A stretch of DNA of 64,000 bases from Winogradskyella ouciana. Lineage in GTDB: Bacteria; Bacteroidota; Bacteroidia; Flavobacteriales; Flavobacteriaceae. Position 1 is the first letter of the stretch. Each line of letters starts with the position of its first letter. The stretch lies in contig NZ_WJYA01000001.1 of NCBI RefSeq assembly GCF_009709615.1, forward strand, positions 62,001-126,000, in the 5' to 3' direction. Positions 55,466-64,000 of the stretch are shown here, piece by piece. A program made the translations under genes and the position numbers. Under the pieces are notes generated by a model that worked only from the letters and a program-made list of their open reading frames with translations, made no database searches and was not told the origin of the DNA.

Positions 55466-56155
55466 CTATTCAATATGTGTTCTAAAACTATTCTTAACCC
55501 TATCAAAAATCAATTTTACCCGATGGTTGCTGATGTTTTTTATTTTGGCAATGTCTTCAAAATTAAGGTTTCCAAAAATATACAAATCCACTATGTTAGA
55601 AATGTTAATAGGCAGCCAATTATAAAATCGCCCAAATACTTCAGGAGATCTTTTGATGGGTAAGTTAGAAACGTCAAAAGCTCTAAGTATTGAGGTCTCC
55701 TTGTCTTCGTATAAATAAAGCTCATTGTCTTTTTCTCGTTGGTACGAAATGTCGTTAAGCTCAGTATTTAATATTAAATCCATATCAGCATCTATGGTAT
55801 AATCTTCACCGAGTTTTGCGATTTCTCTTTTACGCATTTCACTTGTGCTAATGGTGTTTTTATGAAAGACCTCTTTTTTAAAGAGTTCATTCATATAATC
55901 ATCAACCAGCTTAAATAATTCCAATTTTACAGCATGGCGTTCAGCATCGATATTAAACCCATTATTGTAGAGCTGTATAATGCATTCATCAATAATTCCG
56001 TTGGAAGAATACATGTTTTTTGGAAGAATACCAGAGGTTTCAGCAATATAAATTCGGTGTTTTACATAAGGGTGCAAATAGCTTACTGCAGAAAGAACTT
56101 TTTTATCAAAGGTAATTTTTGCAGATTTTGAAGAGAGTTCTTGTAATGTGCTCAT
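55466..56155 (-). CDS. Hypothetical protein with sigma region 4-like C-terminus
   Basis: A 229-aa cytoplasmic protein, mostly helical. The C-terminal segment YNWLPINISNIVDLYIFGNL, then NFEDIAKIKNISNHRVKLIF and DRVKNSFRTHIE, follows the layout of a sigma-70 region 4 helix-turn-helix (activation helix, EIA-like turn, recognition helix). Around residues 1-90 it has helices like KVLSAVSYLHPYVKHRIYIA. No region 2 DNA-melting motif is clear. It may be a highly divergent sigma-like or DNA-binding protein; certainty is low. Confidence 0.55.
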   Translation of the reverse strand: MSTLQELSSKSAKITFDKKVLSAVSYLHPYVKHRIYIAETSGILPKNMYSSNGIIDECIIQLYNNGFNIDAERHAVKLELFKLVDDYMNELFKKEVFHKNTISTSEMRKREIAKLGEDYTIDADMDLILNTELNDISYQREKDNELYLYEDKETSILRAFDVSNLPIKRSPEVFGRFYNWLPINISNIVDLYIFGNLNFEDIAKIKNISNHRVKLIFDRVKNSFRTHIE

Positions 56156-56235
56156 AACCTTTTGTTTTTGTGTTCTTTAAAGTTATCTATAAATAATCAT
56201 ATTTTCAATAATTTTTATCATTTTAACGTATGTAA

Positions 56236-56265
56236 TTGCAGCACTAATTGTATATCGTATCTTTA
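56236..56265 (+). promoter_or_regulatory. tilS promoter
   Basis: TTG (56236-56238), 19 bp, TATCTTTA (56258-56265). The ATG begins at 56270, so the message would be leaderless or nearly so. Confidence 0.55.
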
Positions 56266-56269
56266 CGAA

Positions 56270-57595
56270 ATGCTTGAGAATTTTAAAAGCCACTTACAAC
56301 AAAAATTACCTTTTCTGCTGGAAAGTAAAGTAATCATTGCTATTTCTGGCGGAATAGACAGTGTAGTTTTGGCGCATTTGTGTAAAAAACTGAATCTCGA
56401 TTTTTCACTTGCACACTGCAATTTTAATTTACGTGATGAAGAAAGCGATGCAGATGAAGTCTTTGTTCTGGACTTAGCTGAAGATTTGGATGTTGAAGTC
56501 TTTGTCCAGAATTTTGATACTGAAGCTTATGCCAAGGATTTTAAACGTTCCATACAAATGGCAGCTCGAGAACTGCGCTATAATTGGTTTGCTGAATTGG
56601 CAGAGCAATTGAAGTTCGATTATATTTTAACAGCACATCACGCAGACGACAATCTCGAAACCTTTCTCATCAACTTCACTCGTGGTACAGGGCTGAATGG
56701 CTTAACGGGAATCCCGATGAAGAATGAAAACATCGTTAGGCCATTATTGCCATTTTCAAGACAGGAAATTGAAGCTTACGCAAAAGAAAACCAAATTAAA
56801 TGGAGAGAAGATAGCAGTAACTCATCCCGGAAATACTTAAGAAACAAACTTCGACACGAAGTCGTTCCGATTTTAAAAGACATTAATCCGCAGTTGTTGG
56901 ATAGCTTTCAAAATACATTAGACCATCTCAATGATACAGCAGATATTGTTGCAGAAAGTGTTGATTCCGTTGCAAACGAGGCAATCGTTTCATTAGATGA
57001 AGATGATGTGTTTTTCAAGGTTTCTGAATTTAAAAACTTGAAGAATCCAAAAGCGTATTTATTTGAACTTTTAAATGAATTTGGATTTACCGAATGGAAC
57101 GATGTTGTTAATCTCTTGGATGCACAATCTGGAAAGCAAGTGTTTTCCAGCACACATCGTTTGGTAAAACATCGTGACTATTTGATTTTGTCTGAGAAAA
57201 AATCTAAAACAACCAAAAGTGTCACACTGAGCGAAGCCGAAGTTATAAATAGTAAAGTAAAAATACCTTTAGGAATCTTATTTTTTGATGAAGCAGACGC
57301 TGTAAAAGAAAAAAGCAATACGACTATATATGTTGATAAGGACAAATTGAATTTCCCTTTGGAACTAAGAATTTGGAAAGAAGGAGACGTATTTCATCCT
57401 TTGGGAATGAATGGCAAAAAGAAAGTCAGCAAATATTTAAAAGATGAAAAATTGTCTTTAATCGAGAAAGAAAAAACATGGGTATTGACCTCAAATAATG
57501 ACATAGTTTGGATAGTTGGAAAACGAGCAGATGAACGTTTTAAAGTGACTAATAAAACAGAACAAATTTTAAAAGTAGAATTGGCTAATCCGTGA
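56270..57595 (+). CDS. tilS: tRNA(Ile)-lysidine synthetase
   Basis: TilS puts lysidine at C34 of the AUA-reading tRNA(Ile), so it is essential. The 441-aa protein starts at ATG 56270; a longer frame from 56162 is rejected because the promoter lies within it. The PP-loop is [33 protein letters not shown] and the specificity helix [18 protein letters not shown] follow, then a C-terminal domain ([20 protein letters not shown]). Residues about 317-325 (SVTLSEAEV) are encoded by a dispersed repeat, and the stop codon lies in another one. Confidence 0.95.
   Translation: MLENFKSHLQQKLPFLLESKVIIAISGGIDSVVLAHLCKKLNLDFSLAHCNFNLRDEESDADEVFVLDLAEDLDVEVFVQNFDTEAYAKDFKRSIQMAARELRYNWFAELAEQLKFDYILTAHHADDNLETFLINFTRGTGLNGLTGIPMKNENIVRPLLPFSRQEIEAYAKENQIKWREDSSNSSRKYLRNKLRHEVVPILKDINPQLLDSFQNTLDHLNDTADIVAESVDSVANEAIVSLDEDDVFFKVSEFKNLKNPKAYLFELLNEFGFTEWNDVVNLLDAQSGKQVFSSTHRLVKHRDYLILSEKKSKTTKSVTLSEAEVINSKVKIPLGILFFDEADAVKEKSNTTIYVDKDKLNFPLELRIWKEGDVFHPLGMNGKKKVSKYLKDEKLSLIEKEKTWVLTSNNDIVWIVGKRADERFKVTNKTEQILKVELANP
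57219..57244 (+). repeat. TTCGAC..GCTCA family copy inside tilS
   Basis: GTCACACTGAGCGAAGCCGA followed by AGTT matches, almost base for base, the copy in the lpdA terminator loop (49831-49851). Confidence 0.7.
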
Positions 57596-57634
57596 GAATC
57601 TGTGTAACCTGCCTGTCGGCAGGCAGGTCCGTGT
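57589..57634 (-). repeat. GGATT repeat interrupted by a GC-rich hairpin, tilS-ade junction
   Basis: ACCTGCCTG-tcgg-CAGGCAGGT (57607-57628) is a perfect 9-bp stem. It is flanked by CCGTGAGAATCTGTGTA and CCGTGTC, the complement of the GGATT repeat at 12197-12229. The tilS TGA stop is inside the left flank. Confidence 0.65.
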
Positions 57635-57642
57635 CAAAAACA

Positions 57643-59283
57643 ATGAAACTAAAAGGAAACATAATAGACATCTCAAACCGTAAAATATTCAAAGGGGAAA
57701 TCACCATTGAAAACGGTAAGATTAAATCCATAGAAGAAAAAGACTGCAATGAAAATCATTACATCCTACCAGGATTTGTAGATGCTCACATCCATATAGA
57801 AAGTTCCATGCTCGTACCAAGCGAATTTGCCAAAATAGCAGTAAAGCATGGTACTGTCGCAACCGTTTCCGATCCTCATGAAATTGCCAATGTGCTTGGC
57901 GTAAAAGGTGTAGAGTTTATGATTGAGAACGGCAAACAAACACCGTTTAAGTTCAATTTTGGCGCTCCAAGTTGTGTGCCTGCTACAAGTTTTGAGTCGG
58001 CAGGAGCTGTTATCGATTCCGAAGCTATTAAAACCTTAATGTCAAACCCAGATATTAAGTATTTGGCCGAAATGATGAACTATCCAGGAGTCATTTACGA
58101 TGACGCCGAAGTACTTAAAAAACTGGAATGGGCAAAACACTACAACAAGCCCATTGATGGTCATGCGCCAGGATTGCGAGGAGATGATTTAACCAAATAT
58201 ATTTCGGCAGGTATTTCTACAGACCACGAATGTTTCACCTATGAAGAAGGTTTAGAAAAACTTCAAAAAGGAATGAAAGTCATAATCCGAGAGGGTAGTG
58301 CCGCCAAAAATTTTAATGCACTAATTGGCTTACTCGATGGGCATTTTGAAAATATGATGTTCTGTAGTGACGACAAGCATCCAGATGATTTGCTGTTAGG
58401 ACATATTAATCAATTATGCGCAAGAGCTGTGGCTAAAGGCATTGATGTGTTTAAAGTACTTCAAGCCGCTTGTATCAATCCTGTAAAACATTATAATCTA
58501 GATGTAGGCTTACTAAAGGTTGGTGATGATGCAGATATGATTGTGGTCGAGGATTTAAAAGACTTTAAAACGCTTCAAACGTATATCAACGGTGATTTGG
58601 TTTACGATAATGGAGTCTCGAAAATTAAGCATGTAGAATTTGAAAACTTAAACAATTTCAACACAGATAAAAAAGTGGTTTCAGATTTCAGGTTTGAATC
58701 CAATGCGAAACAAATTCGAGTTATAGAATGTTTAGATGGTGAGTTGGTGACTAATGAAATTATCGAAGATTCTAAGATTGAAAACGGCAATCTAGTTTCA
58801 AATATTGATAATGATGTCCTAAAAATGACTGTTGTCAATCGCTATCAGAACGATAAACCAGCAATAGCATTTATAAAAAATTTCGGATTGAAAGAAGGTG
58901 CCATTGCAAGTTCTGTTGGTCACGATTCTCATAATATCATAGCGGTTGGAGTGTCTGATGAAGCCATTTGCGAAGCAGTTAATCTTTTAATTGAAAATGA
59001 AGGTGGAATTTGTGCCGTTTCAAACTCAGAAGACCTGTCTGCCGAACAGGCAGAAAAAGTGGTTCCACTTCCTGTTGCAGGCATCATGAGCGATCAAAAT
59101 GCAGAAACTATTGGTAAAAAGTATTCCGAATTGGATAAAATGGCAAAAGCATTAGGCAGTAAGCTTCATGCTCCATACATGAGTTTGTCCTTTATGGCAC
59201 TATTGGTTATTCCATCTTTAAAATTGAGTGATAAAGGATTATTCAATGGAGGCGATTTTAAATTTACTTCTGTTGAACTTTAA
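57643..59283 (+). CDS. ade: Adenine deaminase
   Basis: This enzyme turns adenine to hypoxanthine and ammonia. The 546-aa amidohydrolase starts at ATG 57643 ([18 protein letters not shown]); the frame upstream only encodes the repeat hairpin. Metal-site motifs are [42 protein letters not shown], and [14 protein letters not shown]. The C-terminal Ade-specific domain ([34 protein letters not shown]) is complete. It follows tilS closely and precedes other nucleobase-related genes. Confidence 0.95.
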   Translation: MKLKGNIIDISNRKIFKGEITIENGKIKSIEEKDCNENHYILPGFVDAHIHIESSMLVPSEFAKIAVKHGTVATVSDPHEIANVLGVKGVEFMIENGKQTPFKFNFGAPSCVPATSFESAGAVIDSEAIKTLMSNPDIKYLAEMMNYPGVIYDDAEVLKKLEWAKHYNKPIDGHAPGLRGDDLTKYISAGISTDHECFTYEEGLEKLQKGMKVIIREGSAAKNFNALIGLLDGHFENMMFCSDDKHPDDLLLGHINQLCARAVAKGIDVFKVLQAACINPVKHYNLDVGLLKVGDDADMIVVEDLKDFKTLQTYINGDLVYDNGVSKIKHVEFENLNNFNTDKKVVSDFRFESNAKQIRVIECLDGELVTNEIIEDSKIENGNLVSNIDNDVLKMTVVNRYQNDKPAIAFIKNFGLKEGAIASSVGHDSHNIIAVGVSDEAICEAVNLLIENEGGICAVSNSEDLSAEQAEKVVPLPVAGIMSDQNAETIGKKYSELDKMAKALGSKLHAPYMSLSFMALLVIPSLKLSDKGLFNGGDFKFTSVEL

Positions 59284-59365
59284 GTACTAAACTAAAAATC
59301 ATTCAACATTACGCTCAATTTATTATTGACTTTTCAATAATAAGCTCGTATTAATATATATTTCA

Positions 59366-59373
59366 TATATTTG
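59366..59373 (+). promoter_or_regulatory. Candidate -7 box upstream of mmsA
   Basis: TATATTTG, an exact TAnnTTTG match, about 97 bp before the ATG. No TTG at the ideal distance. Confidence 0.35.
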
Positions 59374-59469
59374 GATAGAGTGCGGTTAGAAATAGTCAAC
59401 CCTTTGGCAAATTTTCTACAGCATTCTTATTTTTTGTTCGAATATTAATAAAATTAATCTGATAAGCTG

Positions 59470-60939
59470 ATGATGAATGTAAGCGAAACACTTTCCGAAG
59501 TAAAAAATTATATAGATGGTAAATTTGAAAGAAATGGCCAAAACTCTATGGATGTTTTAAGTCCATTAGATGGAAGTAAGATTTCTTCAATTCCTTTATC
59601 CACAATTCAAGATGTAGATTCTGCCGTGCAAGCTGCGAAAAAAGCATTTCCATCATGGTCTGATATGACCTTTAAAGAGCGTGTTCAAATCTTTTTCCGA
59701 TATCGCACTTTACTAGAAAAAAACATGGAAGAACTAACCGAGTTAGTTCAACTAGAAAATGGTAAAACCTATGGCGAAGCTAAAGCTGAAGTTGAAAAAA
59801 GTATGGAGCTTTGTGAGTTTGCAGTTTCCATTCCACAAATAATCACAAACGAAGTTCAGGAAGTAAGTAAAGGTGTTGAGTGCAGAATAGAACGCAAACC
59901 TCTTGGTGTTGTAGCGTCCATTACACCTTTTAATTTTCCGAATATGGTACCACATTGGACATTACCAAATGCTCTAGTGCTTGGAAATACAATGGTGATG
60001 AAACCATCGGAATTGGTGCCACTAAGTACAGTTCGTATGGCAGAATTGCTTAAGGAAGCTGGACTTCCAGATGGTGTGTTTAATATCGTTAATGGCGGTA
60101 AGGAAGTGGTTGAGGCCATTTGTGACCATGAAGATATTAAAGCAGTGTCGTTTGTAGGTTCTACTAAAGTGGCGAAAATTGTTTATAAACGTGCAACATC
60201 AAACTTAAAACGATGCGTGGCTTTAGGAGGCGCAAAAAACCATTTGTTGGTGTTGCCTGATGCCAATCCAGAAATGACAGCCTCAAACGTTGTGGCCTCT
60301 ATGTCTGGTTGTGCAGGTCAACGCTGTATGGCAGCTTCTGTAATGGTTGGTGTAGATAAAGTGCAACATATTATTGACAGAATGGTAGAGGAAGCCAAAA
60401 CCATAATTCCAGGTGAAAATTTGGGTTCTGTTATTACAAAAGAAGCGAAAGAACGCATAGAAGGCTATATCGCTGAAGCGGAAAAAAATGGTGCTAAAAT
60501 TTTGCTCGATGGTCGTAACGCTACTGTAAAAGGAAAAGAAGGAGGCTATTATGTTGGGCCAACTATTATTGATTATGTAACGACTGACATGTCTGTAGCT
60601 CGTGAAGAAATTTTCGGGCCAGTAATTTCAATATTACGTGCTAAAGATTTAGACGAAGCTATAGAGATAGAAAACGGTTCCAATTATGGTAATGCAGCAG
60701 CTGTATTCACACAAAGCGGAGGATTGGCAAAACAAGTCATGGAACGCGCAAGTGCAGGAATGATTGGTGTTAATATTGGAGTCCCTGTGCCTAGAGAACC
60801 ATTTTCTTTTGGAGGTTGGAACGAATCAAAATTCGGAGTTGGTGACATCACAGGTAGAAGTTCCATAGAGTTTTGGACTCAAAACAAAAAAACAACCATT
60901 AAATGGAATCCAGAGGCAAAAACCAATTGGATGAGCTAA
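59470..60939 (+). CDS. mmsA: CoA-acylating methylmalonate-semialdehyde dehydrogenase
   Basis: A 489-aa aldehyde dehydrogenase that converts malonate or methylmalonate semialdehyde plus CoA to acetyl- or propionyl-CoA. Family marks are YIDGKFERNGQNSMDVLSP, VASITPFNFPNMVPHWTLPN, FVGSTKVAKIVYKRA, the catalytic cysteine in SGCAGQRCMAASVMVGV, and the end GRSSIEFWTQNKKTTIKW. With the neighbouring aminotransferase and nucleobase transporter, the likely use is degrading beta-alanine from uracil or beta-aminoisobutyrate from thymine; valine or inositol use is also possible. Confidence 0.95.
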   Translation: MMNVSETLSEVKNYIDGKFERNGQNSMDVLSPLDGSKISSIPLSTIQDVDSAVQAAKKAFPSWSDMTFKERVQIFFRYRTLLEKNMEELTELVQLENGKTYGEAKAEVEKSMELCEFAVSIPQIITNEVQEVSKGVECRIERKPLGVVASITPFNFPNMVPHWTLPNALVLGNTMVMKPSELVPLSTVRMAELLKEAGLPDGVFNIVNGGKEVVEAICDHEDIKAVSFVGSTKVAKIVYKRATSNLKRCVALGGAKNHLLVLPDANPEMTASNVVASMSGCAGQRCMAASVMVGVDKVQHIIDRMVEEAKTIIPGENLGSVITKEAKERIEGYIAEAEKNGAKILLDGRNATVKGKEGGYYVGPTIIDYVTTDMSVAREEIFGPVISILRAKDLDEAIEIENGSNYGNAAAVFTQSGGLAKQVMERASAGMIGVNIGVPVPREPFSFGGWNESKFGVGDITGRSSIEFWTQNKKTTIKWNPEAKTNWMS

Positions 60940-60941
60940 AG

Positions 60942-60963
60942 TTCCTGCGAAGGCAGGAATCTC
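60942..60963. repeat. Half-element of the GTCATT...AATGAC family
   Basis: TTCCTGC-gaag-GCAGGAATCTC directly after the mmsA stop codon; 7-bp stem. Confidence 0.6.
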
Positions 60964-61006
60964 ATAATATTTAACTCAAATATTAAATTTCAATCAATTC
61001 AACTTA

Positions 61007-62341
61007 ATGAGTAACCAACAAATCATAAAAAACAACCTCGACTACACACTCTTTTCCTGGTCTAAACAAGGTGGGTTAAATCCAATAAACGCATCACATG
61101 CCAAAGGCTCTTATGTTTATGATAGAGATGGTAAAAAATACTTAGACTTTTCTTCTCAATTAATGAATGTTAATATTGGTCATGGAAACCAACGCATTAC
61201 TGATGCTGTTGTAAAACAAATGCAAGAAGTAAGTTATGTGTATCCAGGAATGGCAACTGATGTTCGCGGTCAATTAGGTAAAAAACTTGCTGAAATTACA
61301 CCAGGAAATCTTGCAAAAACATTCTTCACACTAGGTGGAGCAGAAGCCATAGAAAACGCTATTAAATTAGCGCGAATGTACACAAAACGACATAAAATTA
61401 TTACACATTACCGAGCATATCATGGTGGAACTTATGGCGCAATGTCAGCAGGAGGAGACCCTAGACGTTTTCCTTCAGATAGTCAAGCAATGCCAAATGT
61501 GGTACATGTTGAAAATCCTTATGCATATCGTTGTCCTTGGAATTCTAAATCTATTGAAGAATGTGGTGAACGTGCCATTGTACACTTAGAACGCGTTGTT
61601 CAGTTTGAAAATCCTGATAGTGTTGCAGCCATATTATTTGAAGGCGAATCTGGTTCATCAGGATGTATAAAATATCCACCGATGTATTTAAAGCGTGTTC
61701 GAGAGCTTTGTGATAAATATGGAATTATGATGATTGATGATGAAGTGATGAGTGGTTTTGGTCGTACAGGAAAAATGTTTGGTATAGACCATCACAATGT
61801 CACACCAGACATCATGTGTTTGGCTAAAGGCTTAACTTCTGGTTATTTGCCTCTTGGAGGTGTTGTGGTCACTGATAAAATTGCAGAATATTTCAATGAC
61901 AATCCTATGGTAATTGGGTTGACCTATTCTGCGCATCCCACTTTATGTGCAGCTGCATTGGAGAATTTAAAAATCATTGAAGAAGACAATTTGGTCGAAC
62001 GAGCAGCCGAAATGGGACAATATATCGAAGCTGAAGTCGAAAAACTAAAAGCAAAACATCCATCAATAGGAGACTTTAGAAATACAGGATTGCTAGGTTG
62101 TATAGAATTGGTTAAAAACCGAAAAACTAAAGAACCTGTTACGCCTTGGAACGCCAAACGAAGTGAGATGGAAGTGACTAACAAAATGGCTGCAAAGATT
62201 AGAGAATTGGGCATGTTTACATTTGTGCGCTGGAACTGGATTTTCATTGCGCCTCCTCTAAATGTAACAAAAGAAGAAGTCGATGAGGGTCTTAGTATTA
62301 TTTCTCAAGCTATAGCTATTGCTGACGAATACTGTAATTAA
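61007..62341 (+). CDS. Class III aminotransferase (probable beta-alanine/omega-amino acid:pyruvate type)
   Basis: A 444-aa PLP enzyme. LFSWSKQGGLNPINASHAKG starts the protein; HGNQRITDAVV, FTLGGAEAIENAIKLARMYT, HYRAYHGGTYGAMS, MMIDDEVMSGFGRTGKMF, and the PLP lysine in MCLAKGLTSGYLPLGG follow. This matches the omega-amino-acid:pyruvate group. Between mmsA and an NCS1 nucleobase transporter it probably makes malonate semialdehyde from beta-alanine, the last-but-one step of reductive pyrimidine breakdown. The next gene starts 4 bp later. Confidence 0.9.
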   Translation: MSNQQIIKNNLDYTLFSWSKQGGLNPINASHAKGSYVYDRDGKKYLDFSSQLMNVNIGHGNQRITDAVVKQMQEVSYVYPGMATDVRGQLGKKLAEITPGNLAKTFFTLGGAEAIENAIKLARMYTKRHKIITHYRAYHGGTYGAMSAGGDPRRFPSDSQAMPNVVHVENPYAYRCPWNSKSIEECGERAIVHLERVVQFENPDSVAAILFEGESGSSGCIKYPPMYLKRVRELCDKYGIMMIDDEVMSGFGRTGKMFGIDHHNVTPDIMCLAKGLTSGYLPLGGVVVTDKIAEYFNDNPMVIGLTYSAHPTLCAAALENLKIIEEDNLVERAAEMGQYIEAEVEKLKAKHPSIGDFRNTGLLGCIELVKNRKTKEPVTPWNAKRSEMEVTNKMAAKIRELGMFTFVRWNWIFIAPPLNVTKEEVDEGLSIISQAIAIADEYCN

Positions 62342-62345
62342 TTAA

Positions 62346-64000
62346 ATGAGCAAAGACATTGTTGAATTACAAGAAGATGTATCTAGCTCTTCACTTTATA
62401 GTGAGGATTTAGCTCCTGTACCTACCAACCAAAGAACTTGGAGTAAATGGCATTTGGCTGCTATTTGGGTTGGTATGGCGGTTTGTATTCCAACGTATCT
62501 TTTGGCTTCTTACATGATTAAGACTGGCTTAAATTGGTACGAAGCTCTTATCATTATAGGTCTTGCTAATTTAATAATCACTATCCCAATGGTGCTCAAC
62601 GGCCATGCAGGCGTAAAATATGGTATTCCATTTCCTGTGATCGGTCGAGCCGCATTCGGTACTAAAGGTGTTCACTTAGCTTCAGTCACTAGAGGAATCA
62701 TTGCTTGTGGTTGGTTTGGTGTACAAACTTGGATAGGTGGATTGGCGATTTATGCGATTTTTAATGCGATTACAGGTTCGACAGGAGAGTTGGGTTTGTC
62801 TATTGGCAAATTCGTGAGCTTCGGTATTTTCTGGTTTATTAATATGTATTTCATCTGGAAGGGCACCGAAAGTATCAAATGGCTAGAAACCTATTCGGCT
62901 CCCATCTTAATTATCATAGGTATTGTTCTGATTTATTGGAGTTATAATAAAGCTGAAGGGTTTTCAATAGTATTGGACCAAAGTGTTCAGCTTGAAAACA
63001 CAGCCGTAATTATCACTCATGAAAATGACACTTATTTTCTAAATCTTAATGCATTGCATGATAAAGAAGGAATCCTGAAAGTTTCAGAGTATAATATCGT
63101 GTCCAATGAAAATACAACTTGGGAAACTTTTACAAATCAACCTATAGCAATTTCTAATCCTGATAATGTTAAGGTACAATTCAGAAACACAGAAGGAGAA
63201 TCACCAGTGTTGTCCAGTGTCGTTACAGCAAATATTGTCGACCCAAATTCTAAAGAAAGTAAATTGTGGCGTTATATTTTATGGCTTACTGCTATGGTTG
63301 GTTTTTGGGCTACAATGTCCATAAGTATAGCAGATATTACTCGGTATGCATCCACTCAGAAAGATCAAGTTGTGGGACAGTTTTTAGGGCTTCCGGCAAC
63401 CATGATGCTTTATTCTTTTGTTGGGATCTTTGTGACTTGTGCAGCAATTATTAACTTTAAGGATATATTGATAGCAGATGATGCACCTTGGGATCCGGTT
63501 TCGTTAATTGCAAAATTCGAAAACCCAGTCGTCGTCATTGTAGCGCAGGTGTTTATGATAATAGCTACGTTGAGTACCAATATAGCGGCTAACGTTATAG
63601 CACCATCTAATGCATTTTCAAATCTATGGCCTAAAAAGATTAGTTTTAAAACAGGAGGAACTATTACTGGAATAATTGGCATTTTAATTATGCCTTGGTG
63701 GTTATTAAACGAAATTTCAGGATTCTTGATTTTTGTAAGTGGTTTGTTGGGTCCAGTTCTTGGAATTCTGATTGCCGATTATTTTTTAGTCCGAAAGAAG
63801 ACAATGGAACTGGCTGAACTCTATAAAGAAGAAGGAATCTATTCCTATAACAAAACAGGCTTTAATAGAGCCGGAATGATTTCATTAGGAATTGGTGTGT
63901 TTGCCGCACTGATTGGTTATTGGGTACCTGCATTGAGTTTCTTGTATTCACTATCTTGGTTTACAGGATTCATCATTTCGTTTGTCCTGTATTATTTATT
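62346..64000 (+). CDS. NCS1 family nucleobase:cation symporter with a periplasmic insert (3' end cut off)
   Basis: The ATG at 62346 opens a frame that runs past the window edge, with 551 codons visible. NCS1 marks are WHLAAIWVGMAVCIPTYLLA (TM1), GVKYGIPFPVIGRAAFGTKG, TRGIIACGWFGVQTWIGG (TM3), LTAMVGFWATMSISIADITR (TM6) and STNIAANVIAPSNAFSNLWP. Such proteins import uracil, cytosine, allantoin or hydantoins with Na+ or H+. Between TM5 (ILIIIGIVLIYWSY) and TM6 lies an extra hydrophilic, beta-rich stretch of about 95 residues (210-304). By the Mhp1 topology this loop is periplasmic. The gene follows the aminotransferase by 4 bp, so one operon is likely. Confidence 0.93.
   Translation, partial: MSKDIVELQEDVSSSSLYSEDLAPVPTNQRTWSKWHLAAIWVGMAVCIPTYLLASYMIKTGLNWYEALIIIGLANLIITIPMVLNGHAGVKYGIPFPVIGRAAFGTKGVHLASVTRGIIACGWFGVQTWIGGLAIYAIFNAITGSTGELGLSIGKFVSFGIFWFINMYFIWKGTESIKWLETYSAPILIIIGIVLIYWSYNKAEGFSIVLDQSVQLENTAVIITHENDTYFLNLNALHDKEGILKVSEYNIVSNENTTWETFTNQPIAISNPDNVKVQFRNTEGESPVLSSVVTANIVDPNSKESKLWRYILWLTAMVGFWATMSISIADITRYASTQKDQVVGQFLGLPATMMLYSFVGIFVTCAAIINFKDILIADDAPWDPVSLIAKFENPVVVIVAQVFMIIATLSTNIAANVIAPSNAFSNLWPKKISFKTGGTITGIIGILIMPWWLLNEISGFLIFVSGLLGPVLGILIADYFLVRKKTMELAELYKEEGIYSYNKTGFNRAGMISLGIGVFAALIGYWVPALSFLYSLSWFTGFIISFVLYYL

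Noticed and set aside
56162-56269. 36-residue N-terminal extension of TilS
   Set aside because: The stretch contains the predicted promoter and no family residues; the PP-loop spacing fits the ATG at 56270.
57592-57642. N-terminal extension of adenine deaminase
   Set aside because: The extra 17 residues encode only the repeat hairpin; homologues begin at the ATG at 57643.
59031-59060. Hairpin CTGTCTGCC-GAA-CAGGCAG inside ade as a repeat insertion
   Set aside because: The stem has a mismatch and the residues ([12 protein letters not shown]) look like ordinary adenine deaminase sequence, so chance is as likely.
63266-63682. Small open frames in both directions near the right edge
   Set aside because: They overlap the NCS1 transporter frame, which is continuous from 62346 to the end.

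Overview
The window looks like chromosome of a marine-type member of the Flavobacteriaceae (Bacteroidota). The evidence is AT-rich DNA, no Shine-Dalgarno-like sites, promoters of the TTG-N19-TAnnTTTG kind, families typical of the group (DUF5686, DUF6503, DUF3857, YtxJ, carboxypeptidase-D-like regulatory domains), and exported proteins whose mature N-terminus is predicted to be glutamine. Genus cannot be read from the sequence. I see no rRNA, tRNA, CRISPR array, prophage or transposase gene. The one RNA gene is the small SRP RNA (ffs).

Layout. 1-6.3 kb, mostly minus strand: a DUF3857 protein (cut by the window edge), an exonuclease/GIY-YIG protein with no normal start codon, yggS, DUF1015, a four-helix-bundle gene, 3-hydroxybutyryl-CoA dehydrogenase and a Gfo/Idh/MocA oxidoreductase. 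6.5-17 kb: pcm, an S15-like peptidase, envelope proteins, smpB, deoC and a TraB/GumN protein. 17-31 kb: clpB, ytxJ, envelope proteins, a stand-alone GIY-YIG nuclease, fahA, glyA, a beta-helix lipoprotein and glutaminyl cyclase. 31-37 kb: ffs, an SDR enzyme, a transaldolase-like aldolase, a thioredoxin-fold lipoprotein without cysteines and an ABC-F ATPase. 37.9-41.5 kb: peroxide defence (katG, ankyrin protein, 2-Cys peroxiredoxin). 41.6-50 kb: NhaC, a membrane hydrolase, a trans-sulfuration PLP enzyme divergent from an Lrp regulator, a CPBP protease, a Tat-exported ankyrin protein, an outer-membrane barrel and lpdA. 50.8-54 kb: ECF sigma, 57-aa protein and MscS channel, then a DEAD-box helicase. 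54-59 kb: pabB, a sigma-like protein, tilS and adenine deaminase. 59.5-64 kb: a CoA-acylating semialdehyde dehydrogenase, a class III aminotransferase and an NCS1 transporter cut by the window end. The last three fit reductive pyrimidine or beta-alanine catabolism.

The most unusual content is the repeat landscape. (1) Seven-base tandem arrays whose units start with ACT occur upstream of smpB, across the stop codons of hbd and the DEAD-box gene, inside yggS, and on both sides of the four-helix-bundle gene in opposite orientations, forming a tight cassette of about 500 bp. Eight-base arrays occur inside pabB and upstream of the 43.3 kb gene. (2) Composite palindromes with GTCATT...AATGAC ends keep their fold while the arm sequence changes from copy to copy. 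(3) A GACTTCGAC-nn-GCTCAGTC family brackets the small GIY-YIG nuclease gene, sits in the loops of two terminators and encodes part of TilS. (4) Perfect AGACCT...AGGTCT palindromes mark convergent gene ends. The two single-gene cassettes (four-helix bundle with heptads; GIY-YIG nuclease with palindromes) are the best candidates for undescribed mobile or repeat-handling systems, but mobility is inference. A predicted periplasmic insert in the NCS1 transporter is the most unusual protein architecture.
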